From: Nostoc sp. CHAB 5834
GTDB lineage: Bacteria > Cyanobacteriota > Cyanobacteriia > Cyanobacteriales > Nostocaceae
Assembly (NCBI GenBank): GCA_020829485.1
Contig: JAIVFU010000173.1
Coordinates: forward strand, 1-10,454
DNA length: 10,454 nt
Direction: 5' to 3'
Shown: positions 6,291-10,454 of the stretch, in pieces
Position numbering within the stretch: position 1 is the first letter of the stretch
Layout of the letters: every line of letters starts with the position of its first letter
Position numbers and translations under genes: made by a program
The notes under the pieces: generated by a model
Told to the model about the DNA's origin: nothing
The model's database searches: none
Seen by the model: the letters and a program-made list of their open reading frames with translations, nothing else

Positions 6291-6577
6291 TGTTTGAAAT
6301 TGACGACGCAAAGGCCATGATCAATTTTGAAAAGCACGGCCTGCCGTTGAAAGCCGCTATTCTTCTGTTCGACGGGCCCTTTATCGAAGAGGAAGATAAA
6401 CGGATCGATTACGGCGAAACGCGTTTCGTTGCCACCGGGCCAGTTGCCCGATTTGCCAACCGTATATGTGTTGCGGTATACACGTGGCGCGGCCCGGTTC
6501 GCCGCATCATCAGTTTCAGGAAAGCCAATGACAAAGAAGTCAGAAAATATCAGGCAAGTGTCCAGGGAAGAAGCTGA
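6290..6577 (+). CDS. brnT: BrnT-family toxin (RelE-like ribonuclease)
   Basis: This 95-residue protein matches the BrnT family of type II toxins, small RelE-fold ribonucleases that cleave RNA and are neutralised by BrnA. Family marks are the N-terminal FEIDDAKAMINFEKHGL (2-18), with the F-x-x-D-x-x-K-x-x-x-N-x-x-KHG pattern, VAVYTWRGPVRRIISFRKAN (61-80) and the closing DKEVRKY (81-87). The GTG start at 6290 overlaps the nrdB stop by one base (TAGTG), implying translational coupling to nrdB. The antitoxin frame begins inside it with a 50-base overlap, the usual BrnT-then-BrnA order. It lies between the two nrdB 3' ends, so it probably arrived by insertion or recombination. BrnTA modules normally autoregulate; no own promoter is seen, so expression may depend on nrd transcription. 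Confidence 0.85.
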   Translation: MFEIDDAKAMINFEKHGLPLKAAILLFDGPFIEEEDKRIDYGETRFVATGPVARFANRICVAVYTWRGPVRRIISFRKANDKEVRKYQASVQGRS

Positions 6578-6752
6578 TGCTGAAGCCAAGGCTTGGGCCA
6601 CGCCCGAGAATTTGGCGTGGTTTGACGCCCTGACTGACGAAGACATCGCCAAACAGATCGCCGACAACCCGGACGCCGCGCCAGAGCTAGACGACGAATG
6701 GTTCGAAAATGCGCGGCTGGTTATTCCGTTGAAGGGAAAGAGGGCAGCGTGA
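6528..6752 (+). CDS. brnA: BrnA-like antitoxin, apparently lacking the ribbon-helix-helix domain
   Basis: This 74-residue protein follows and overlaps the BrnT gene. The ATG at 6528 is preceded by AGGAAA (6518-6523). Residues 33-48 (DALTDEDIAKQIADNP) and 52-64 (PELDDEWFENARL) are typical of BrnA-family toxin-binding parts. In most BrnA proteins a basic beta-strand and a ribbon-helix-helix DNA-binding domain follow the 'FENARLV.P' segment; here the protein ends ten residues later (KGKRAA). This is therefore either a naturally short form or a C-terminal truncation. The stop lies 27 bases from a REP-like palindrome and 48 from the nrdB remnant, a recombination junction, which favours truncation. 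If so, it may still bind the toxin but not repress transcription. Pairing with BrnT is secure from position; the truncation is inferred. Confidence 0.7.
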   Translation: MTKKSENIRQVSREEADAEAKAWATPENLAWFDALTDEDIAKQIADNPDAAPELDDEWFENARLVIPLKGKRAA

Positions 6753-6778
6753 GTAAAAATCATTCACTTGCCCCGAAT

Positions 6779-6799
6779 GCCCTGAGCCTGTCGAAGGGC
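6779..6799. repeat. REP-like palindrome at the recombination junction
   Basis: A 21-base element with arms GCCCT (6779-6783) and AGGGC (6795-6799) around GAGCCTGTCGA. This matches a dispersed intergenic repeat I recognise as frequent in sphingomonad and other proteobacterial genomes. It ends one or two bases before the nrdB remnant begins at 6801. Confidence 0.65.
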
Positions 6800-6800
6800 G

Positions 6801-6888
6801 ACCGCAAGAAGAAGATCATCGGCATTGAGCCAGCGGCCGAGAATGACGGCATGATATGTTCGAGCAGGCAGGGGTTGCGGCGGAGTAG
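6801..6888 (+). pseudogene. Detached, frameshifted second copy of the nrdB 3' end
   Basis: These 88 bases repeat the last 89 bases of nrdB (6202-6290), ending at the same stop (TAG 6886-6888). Relative to the functional copy there are five substitutions, all synonymous in the nrdB frame, and one deleted base near 6853 (ATGATATG against ATGGATATG) that shifts the frame. No start or upstream nrdB body is attached. It is a remnant left by insertion or recombination that placed brnTA and the REP-like element in between. The synonymous-only divergence shows both copies once evolved as real nrdB ends. Confidence 0.9.
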
Positions 6889-6899
6889 GGACGACCTGA

Positions 6900-7400
6900 A
6901 TGTTCGACAAACTCGACGCCTACAATATCGTCGCAAATTTGGTGCCTGGCGCTGCACTTGTTTATGCACTTCACTTTTCTGGATTTCCTTCTCCTAACCC
7001 AGAAAAAATAGGTGCATTTTTGTTAGTTGCTTTTGTCGCGGGGGTGACGGCCAATCGTATTGGATCGTTGGTTTTGGATCCCTTATTGCGCTGGAAGAAA
7101 ATTGGTTTCTTATTTGAGAAAGACTATCCAGCTTTTGTTGGCTTGGAAAAGGAAGATGAGAAACTCGAAACTCTTGTTGCGAATTCAGGACTATACCGAA
7201 CATTTTTTACTGCTGGGTTGATATATCTTATGCTGTTAGGCACTGACCTATGGCTTACTAAAATAGATGCTACCAATCGTGAAATTTTCATAGATTTAGT
7301 AGTTATCGGTATGATAGTATTTTTGTTCGCTCTCCGTAAAGAGGATGGATATATCAAAAGTCGGATAGATAAAGTAAAGAAAGAATCTACGAATACATAA
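6900..7400 (+). CDS. AT-rich four-helix membrane protein of unknown function
   Basis: I do not assign this 166-residue protein to a named family. Four membrane segments are visible at about residues 10-28, 37-58, 99-120 and 128-145. A charged segment (65-97, with FEKDYPAFVGLEKEDEKLE) lies between helices 2 and 3, and a basic tail (146-166) follows. Both termini are probably cytoplasmic. The start ATG follows AGGGA (6887-6891) by 8 nt; that site overlaps the stop of the nrdB remnant. The gene is conspicuously AT-rich: sampled 60-base lines at 7201 and 7261 are 38% and 28% GC, against 63% in an nrdA line, pointing to transfer. It sits directly upstream of a restriction-modification system, so a role in defence (a membrane effector, for example) is possible but is an inference from neighbourhood only. 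Confidence 0.75.
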   Translation: MFDKLDAYNIVANLVPGAALVYALHFSGFPSPNPEKIGAFLLVAFVAGVTANRIGSLVLDPLLRWKKIGFLFEKDYPAFVGLEKEDEKLETLVANSGLYRTFFTAGLIYLMLLGTDLWLTKIDATNREIFIDLVVIGMIVFLFALRKEDGYIKSRIDKVKKESTNT

Positions 7401-7404
7401 ATTT

Positions 7405-7433
7405 TTGACGTCTAACCGTGCTCAATCTTAATT
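7405..7433 (+). promoter_or_regulatory. Candidate promoter of the restriction-modification operon
   Basis: TTGACG (7405-7410) is followed after 16 bases by CTTAAT (7427-7432), a fair sigma70-like pair in an AT-rich gap, giving a leader of about 50 nt to the ATG at 7491. A second TTGACG (7454-7459) closer to the gene has only a poor -10 (CAAGAT, 7479-7484) and would give a nearly leaderless mRNA. Either could be used. Confidence 0.3.
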
Positions 7434-7490
7434 GGAAATGTTGAACTTCCCTCTTGACGATTGCCTAGCACCGCTTCACAAGATCTCATT

Positions 7491-8150
7491 ATGTTCTCAT
7501 CTGAAACGCCTTTGAGTGAAGCCACCATTGATCTGCTAGCAAAAGCGCGAGGGCGACGATTTGGAACGATCCTTGCCGATCCCCCTTGGCAATTTCAAAA
7601 TAGAACTGGAAAGGTCGCACCTGAGCATAAGCGGCTGAACCGCTACGATACAATGACTTTAGATGAAATTTGCTCGTTACCGGTGGCGGATGTCGCCGCC
7701 GAGCCGTCGCACCTTTACCTCTGGGTACCGAATGCACTGTTGCCAGATGGTCTCAAAGTGATGGACGCTTGGGGTTTTAGATACATTTCGAATATAGTCT
7801 GGCATAAGGTTCGCAAGGATGGCGGGTCGGATGGGCGCGGTGTCGGTTTTTATTTCCGCAATGTGACTGAAATCCTACTGTTCGGCGTGCGCGGCAAAAA
7901 TGCGCGGACGCTTGGTCCAGGTCGAAGTCAAGTTAACATGATCCAGTCGATGAAGCGCGAACATAGCCGCAAGCCCGACGAGCAGTATAAGATTATCGAA
8001 GAATGCAGCTGGGGTCCACGCCTCGAAATGTTCAGCCGGGGCAAACGGCAGGGCTGGGACGTATGGGGCAATCAGGCCGATGATAGTTATAAGCCGACAT
8101 GGGACACTTACGCATATAATAGCCGGACGACACTGGAGGCTGCGGAATAG
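7491..8150 (+). CDS. MT-A70 family DNA adenine methyltransferase (type II modification subunit)
   Basis: The 219-residue product carries the MT-A70 family pattern: catalytic DPPW at residues 30-33 (ILADPPWQFQ), LYLWVPNALL (75-84), the GFRYISNIVWHKV segment (95-107), ILLFGVRG (128-135), HSRKPDE (158-164) and LEMFSRGKRQGWDVWGN (178-194). The family transfers methyl from S-adenosylmethionine to N6 of adenine. The next gene is a BglII/BstYI-type endonuclease 3 bases downstream, so this is most likely the protecting methylase of a type II system. ATG 7491 is preferred; no Shine-Dalgarno is evident, and a TTG at 7461 in frame is an alternative. An AGATCT site at 7481-7486 lies just ahead of the ATG. 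Recognition sequence is not determinable here, though an A within a GATC-centred site fits both genes. Confidence 0.88.
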   Translation: MFSSETPLSEATIDLLAKARGRRFGTILADPPWQFQNRTGKVAPEHKRLNRYDTMTLDEICSLPVADVAAEPSHLYLWVPNALLPDGLKVMDAWGFRYISNIVWHKVRKDGGSDGRGVGFYFRNVTEILLFGVRGKNARTLGPGRSQVNMIQSMKREHSRKPDEQYKIIEECSWGPRLEMFSRGKRQGWDVWGNQADDSYKPTWDTYAYNSRTTLEAAE

Positions 8151-8153
8151 GCT

Positions 8154-8744
8154 GTGACCACCGCACATCTCGTTCCACCAGAAATTGCTGCACGTTACGA
8201 AGTCCATGAGTGGCGCAATGCCGTCGGCGTGCTGACCACAGCCTGCCCTCAAGAATGGGCTGAGATATTGGTGGCCTTACAATCGTTCAAATTGCTTCGA
8301 AGCGAGGTCCTTGCAGCGGGTGGCAATCGATCCTCGATAGTTGAGCGGCTTGAACGTCCTCTTAAAGAACTTGATTGGGTCGAAAAGCATTTTGCGACGG
8401 CCATTGTCGTTGATGGCGTAGAAACCGCGTCGCCAACGCATAGTGTTGATTGCTTCAAAGGCCGGGTAGCGCTGGAAGTGGAATGGAACAACAAGGACCC
8501 ATTTTACGACCGTGACCTAAACAATTTCCGTCTGTTATTCGATTTGCAAGTAATTGACGTTGGCATAATCATCACCCGCTGCTCTGAATTACAGTCGATT
8601 TTCAATTCGCTCGGTAAAGGCAGCAGCTATGGCGCTTCAACCACGCACATGAATAAGCTACTTCCACGCTTAAAAGGTGGTTCCGGCGGCGGATGCCCTA
8701 TTGTCGTTTTCGGGATCAGCTCTGCGCTTTACGTTGAAGACTGA
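8154..8744 (+). CDS. BglII/BstYI-type type II restriction endonuclease
   Basis: This 196-residue protein fits the BglII/BstYI endonuclease family. The active-site segment is at residues 96-121: D99, E108 and E110 (VDCFKGRVALEVEW), followed by NNKDPFYDRDL. The spacing D-x8-E-x-E equals that of BglII residues D84, E93 and Q95, with E in place of Q. The family cuts GATC-centred hexamers (AGATCT for BglII, RGATCY for BstYI), so a related target is likely but unproved. The GTG start at 8154 follows the methylase stop by 3 bases; GGAGG (8135-8139) inside the methylase end is rather far, so translation is probably coupled. Methylase-before-nuclease order and tight coupling are usual for type II systems. 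No controller protein gene is seen. Confidence 0.85.
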   Translation: MTTAHLVPPEIAARYEVHEWRNAVGVLTTACPQEWAEILVALQSFKLLRSEVLAAGGNRSSIVERLERPLKELDWVEKHFATAIVVDGVETASPTHSVDCFKGRVALEVEWNNKDPFYDRDLNNFRLLFDLQVIDVGIIITRCSELQSIFNSLGKGSSYGASTTHMNKLLPRLKGGSGGGCPIVVFGISSALYVED

Positions 8745-8780
8745 CTAAAGTCCCCCTTCAACCTCCCCTTAACCACCCCC

Positions 8781-9045
8781 ATGCCATTCTCCACGAACGG
8801 CCCGCGACTCGTTCCTTAAAACCGCTGCTCCTTTGGTCGTCCTGACCTTTCTTGCCGTATATAACTTTCCGGCCGTGACCGAGGAAGAAATCGCGGCGCG
8901 CGATGCGGTGGAACAATCCGTATATTATGAAGGCTGCAACGAAGTGCGCGCCGCCGGCAAAGCCCCGCTATATCGCGGCAACCCCGGCTACGGCGAACAT
9001 ATGGACGGCGATGGCGACGGCGTGGCGTGTGAGCCGTATTACTGA
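8781..9045 (+). pseudogene. Excalibur-domain small secreted/anchored protein, N-terminus apparently frameshifted
   Basis: The open part runs 8833-9045 (70 residues from a TTG). Its C-terminal half is an excalibur calcium-binding domain: YYEGCNEVRAAG (31-42), YRGNPGYGEHMDGDGDGVAC (47-66), with aspartates D58, D60 and D62 and the cysteine pair C35/C66. The N-terminus reads as a cut-off signal anchor (VVLTFLAVYNF). The same frame continues upstream as FLKTAAP without a usual start until a stop at 8770. An ATG at 8781 in another frame gives MPFSTNGPRL; removing one base near 8811 joins it to FLKTAAPLVV, giving a normal positively charged, hydrophobic leader. So either a one-base insertion (real or a sequencing error) has broken the gene, or translation starts at TTG 8833 without a Shine-Dalgarno. 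Such proteins are usually exported. Confidence 0.65.
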
Positions 9046-9086
9046 GAGCGAATTCTCCTCTCCGGCTTCATAAATCACCTCGAAAA

Positions 9087-9101
9087 GAACATATATAGAA
9101 C
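9087..9101 (+). promoter_or_regulatory. SOS (LexA) box
   Basis: GAACATATATAGAAC is a perfect alphaproteobacterial LexA site (GAAC-N7-GAAC) with the AT-rich alternating spacer typical of strong sites. It lies 37 bases before the ATG at 9139 in a 93-base intergenic gap, placing it in the promoter of the 9139 gene. Confidence 0.8.
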
Positions 9102-9138
9102 ATAAGCTGCCGACGGGATCACAGCGGCGGGCGATCAA

Positions 9139-9408
9139 ATGGACGAAATCACCAATGCCGACCGCGCCGAATGGGCTTTGGCTGCACTTAGCAATTTTGT
9201 CGCGGCGACAAAAGTTGACACTGCGCGCGACGCTATCGCCGACCTGATCGCCAACCTGCTTCACCTCGCGCGCGGTCGCGGACTGGAAGTGGATTTGCTA
9301 TTGGATCAAACCCGAAAGTTGATGACCGAAGAATTTGCCGAGGACCCCGAAGGCGACATGGCCATCGTTCAAGAACGCTTTCGCGAGTTGCTTCCTTATG
9401 ACGGTTAA
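9139..9408 (+). CDS. Uncharacterised 89-residue protein behind an SOS box
   Basis: I do not recognise a named family. The product is small, acidic and probably all-helical: NADRAEWALAALSNFVAAT (6-24), TARDAIADLIANLLHLARGR (28-47) and VDLLLDQTRKLMTEEF (51-66), ending in an acidic stretch and a final helix. There is no signal peptide or membrane segment, so it is cytoplasmic. The pattern 'DLIANLLHLARGRGLEVDLLLDQ' resembles short hypothetical proteins I associate with sphingomonads, without known function. The ATG at 9139 has only a weak G-rich sequence upstream. A strong SOS box lies in its promoter, so induction by DNA damage through LexA cleavage is expected. The DUF4160/DUF2442 pair begins 33 bases after its stop and may be co-transcribed, though a hairpin separates them. 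Confidence 0.75.
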   Translation: MDEITNADRAEWALAALSNFVAATKVDTARDAIADLIANLLHLARGRGLEVDLLLDQTRKLMTEEFAEDPEGDMAIVQERFRELLPYDG

Positions 9409-9416
9409 TCTTGAAA

Positions 9417-9434
9417 AACCCATCCGATTGGGTT
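9417..9434. promoter_or_regulatory. Hairpin between the SOS-linked gene and the DUF4160 gene
   Basis: AACCCA (9417-9422) and TGGGTT (9429-9434) form a perfect 6-bp stem with a TCCGAT loop, 7 bases before the DUF4160 ATG. On the plus strand no T-run follows, so it is not a clear terminator for the upstream gene. On the minus strand it is followed by TTT, but no minus-strand gene ends here. It may be an operator or may limit translation of the next gene. Confidence 0.35.
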
Positions 9435-9441
9435 ATAGCAT

Positions 9442-9690
9442 ATGGTAACGGTGCATCGCGAAGCCGGATTTCGCTTTGTGATCTTCAAGGACGATCATGA
9501 ACCGGCGCATGTTCATGTCTATTACGGCGGCGCTGAAGTGAAGATTGCATTGGGAATAAAACGTGGCAGCCCCGAGAACATTCGGAATTACGGTATGCGA
9601 ATGTCCGATGTCCGGAAGGCTTTGAAAATGGTAACCGCGCAGCAACCGCTGCTGCTGGAGAAATGGAAAGAAATTCATGTCGGAAAATAA
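9442..9690 (+). CDS. DUF4160 family protein
   Basis: This 82-residue protein has the DUF4160 pattern: GFRFVIFKDDHEPAHVHVYY (9-28) with the EP-x-HVHV core, a short strand region (AEVKIALG, 31-38), and a C-terminal helix pair (MRMSDVRKALKMVTAQQPLLLEKW, 52-75). The function of the family is not established. Its last 14 bases overlap the start of a DUF2442 gene, a pairing seen repeatedly in bacteria that suggests a two-component module, possibly toxin-antitoxin-like; that role is inference. ATG 9442 has no clear Shine-Dalgarno and is preceded by a small hairpin. Confidence 0.85.
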   Translation: MVTVHREAGFRFVIFKDDHEPAHVHVYYGGAEVKIALGIKRGSPENIRNYGMRMSDVRKALKMVTAQQPLLLEKWKEIHVGK

Positions 9691-10105
9691 GTCGGCCAAG
9701 AAAAAGCCAATACTGACCAAAGCCGAATATGATGCGGCGGTCGAACGCGGGCGCGTCTTTCGCGAAACCGTCCCCCACGCGGTCGCCGCGCGTTACGACG
9801 CTGGATCGGGCCGGGTCATTGTTGACCTCACCAACGGCTCCACCTTCGCCTTCTTCCCGCAATATCTGCAAGATATGGAGCATGGAACGCCCGAGCAGTT
9901 TGCCGAAGTCGAAGTACTTGGTTCGGGCTACGGCTTACATTGGGAATCGCTGGACGCCGACTTTACCGTTCCCGGCCTGCTCAACGGCATATTCGGCACC
10001 GCCAAATGGATGGCACAAAAAGCGGGCCAGACCACCTCGCCTGCCAAGGCCGCTGCCGCACGCGCCAATGGGGCGAAGGGCGGACGGCCACGCAAGGCGG
10101 CTTAA
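9677..10105 (+). CDS. DUF2442 family protein with basic C-terminal tail
   Basis: The 142-residue product contains a DUF2442-type core at about residues 35-95: ARYDAGSGRVIVDLTNGSTF (38-57), FFPQYLQDM (59-67), then EVEVLGSGYGLHWESLDADF (78-97), the closing 'GYGLHWESLDADFTVPGLL' pattern typical of the family. The C-terminus (PAKAAAARANGAKGGRPRKA) is Ala/Gly/Arg/Lys-rich with GRPRK, an AT-hook-like sequence that may bind DNA. The start at 9677 lies inside the DUF4160 gene with GGAAAG (9665-9670) 6 nt upstream. The tail makes it the likelier DNA-binding, regulatory partner if the pair is a toxin-antitoxin-type module. No enzyme activity can be assigned. Confidence 0.85.
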   Translation: MSENKSAKKKPILTKAEYDAAVERGRVFRETVPHAVAARYDAGSGRVIVDLTNGSTFAFFPQYLQDMEHGTPEQFAEVEVLGSGYGLHWESLDADFTVPGLLNGIFGTAKWMAQKAGQTTSPAKAAAARANGAKGGRPRKAA

Positions 10106-10109
10106 GCCG
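10098..10109. repeat. 12-bp perfect palindrome
   Basis: CGGCTTAAGCCG spans the DUF2442 stop codon and ends 3 bases before the DUF1294 ATG. It could be an operator or a translation-blocking stem for the downstream gene. Only the symmetry is seen. Confidence 0.3.
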
Positions 10110-10112
10110 TCC

Positions 10113-10403
10113 ATGCAATATCTCACCCCAACCAACCTGGTCTGCGCCTTCGCACTGGTGAACCCGTGGACCTTCATGCTGTTCGGCCTCGACAAGATCC
10201 GCGCCGAGGAAGGCACGTGGCGTGTGTCGGAGGGGACGCTGCTGACCTGGGCGTTTCTCGGCGGCATCATCGGCGCTTACACCGGCCGCGCGGTGTTCCG
10301 GCACAAGACGCGCAAGCAGCCCTTTTCAAGCCACCTGCACCAGACTGCGATATTTCAGCTCTTCGCCGCCGCGCTCGCTGGTGGATGGATGCTTGCAGGC
10401 TGA
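10113..10403 (+). CDS. DUF1294 family membrane protein
   Basis: This 96-residue protein matches DUF1294: an N-terminal hydrophobic segment (8-26, CAFALVNPWTFMLFGLDKIR) that includes the family's 'GLDK' motif, RVSEGTLLTWAFLGGIIGA (37-55) and the strongly conserved FRHKTRKQPF (62-71), then a third hydrophobic segment (78-95). It is an inner-membrane protein of unknown function. The ATG at 10113 begins 7 bases after the DUF2442 stop with no proper Shine-Dalgarno (AAGGCGG 10094-10100 is 12 nt away), suggesting translational coupling or a leaderless start. Length is normal for the family. It looks like an ordinary chromosomal gene. Confidence 0.85.
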   Translation: MQYLTPTNLVCAFALVNPWTFMLFGLDKIRAEEGTWRVSEGTLLTWAFLGGIIGAYTGRAVFRHKTRKQPFSSHLHQTAIFQLFAAALAGGWMLAG

Positions 10404-10419
10404 CCTGCACATCATTTTT
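10394..10419 (+). terminator. Candidate terminator at the end of the DUF1294 gene
   Basis: TGCAGG (10394-10399) pairs with CCTGCA (10404-10409) around the loop CTGA, which holds the stop codon, and TTTTT follows at 10415-10419. The stem is short and the T-run begins 5 bases late, so this is a moderate candidate. Confidence 0.4.
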
Positions 10420-10454
10420 CCCCGCCTCCCGAAAAACACCGGATAGCCATTCTA

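Noticed and set aside
6698..6997. Open frame of 99 codons crossing the brnA end, the REP-like repeat and the nrdB remnant
   Set aside because: It is a chimera: it reads the nrdB end in frame only up to the one-base deletion, then runs out of frame into the start of the membrane-protein gene. It is a by-product of the duplication.
6291..8744. A complete transposon, prophage or integrative element spanning brnTA to the restriction system
   Set aside because: No transposase, integrase, tRNA attachment site or bracketing direct repeat for the whole block is visible; only the nrdB 3' duplication around brnTA is supported.
1..10454. CRISPR arrays, tRNA or rRNA genes
   Set aside because: No regularly spaced repeats and no tRNA T-arm/acceptor patterns or rRNA segments were recognised on either strand.

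Overview
The window looks like the chromosome of a sphingomonad-type alphaproteobacterium. The class I fumarase and both ribonucleotide reductase subunits read like Sphingomonadales proteins, two alphaproteobacterial LexA (SOS) sites of the form GAAC-N7-GAAC are present, and core genes are GC-rich (about 60% in a sampled nrdA line). All identifications are by eye; nothing was searched.

Layout. Positions 1-1450 (minus strand) hold a class I fumarate hydratase that runs off the left edge. A 346-base divergent intergenic region follows, rich in small inverted repeats. Next, on the plus strand, is a secreted EF-hand protein (1797-2201) closed by a double-hairpin terminator (2225-2284). A 500-base control region (2285-2782) precedes nrdA and contains a candidate promoter, a candidate pair of NrdR boxes 32 bases apart, an SOS box, four GANTC sites and a possible leader peptide. 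nrdA (2783-4750) and nrdB (5238-6290) encode the two subunits of class I ribonucleotide reductase. They are separated by a DUF559 nuclease-fold gene bracketed by two mirror-image palindromic repeat units.

From 6290 the window becomes accessory. A BrnT-type toxin starts on the last base of the nrdB stop codon and is followed by a short BrnA-like antitoxin. A REP-like palindrome then abuts a second, degraded copy of the last ~88 bases of nrdB (6801-6888). The two nrdB ends differ by five synonymous changes and one deletion, so the toxin-antitoxin segment lies between two diverged nrdB 3' ends. After this come an AT-rich four-helix membrane protein (6900-7400) and a two-gene type II restriction-modification system (MT-A70 methyltransferase plus BglII/BstYI-type endonuclease, 7491-8744).

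The right end (8745-10454) returns to GC-rich sequence with small genes: an excalibur-domain protein whose N-terminus appears frameshifted, an uncharacterised 89-residue protein behind a strong SOS box, an overlapping DUF4160/DUF2442 pair, and a DUF1294 membrane protein.

Two themes link the genes. First, the nrd locus has received at least two insertions, one between nrdA and nrdB and one at the end of nrdB, both marked by palindromic repeats. Second, DNA-damage control may reach both dNTP synthesis (nrdA) and the uncharacterised gene at 9139. The most unusual items are the duplicated nrdB 3' end around brnTA, the repeat-bracketed DUF559 gene, and the SOS-box-preceded unknown gene next to DUF4160/DUF2442.
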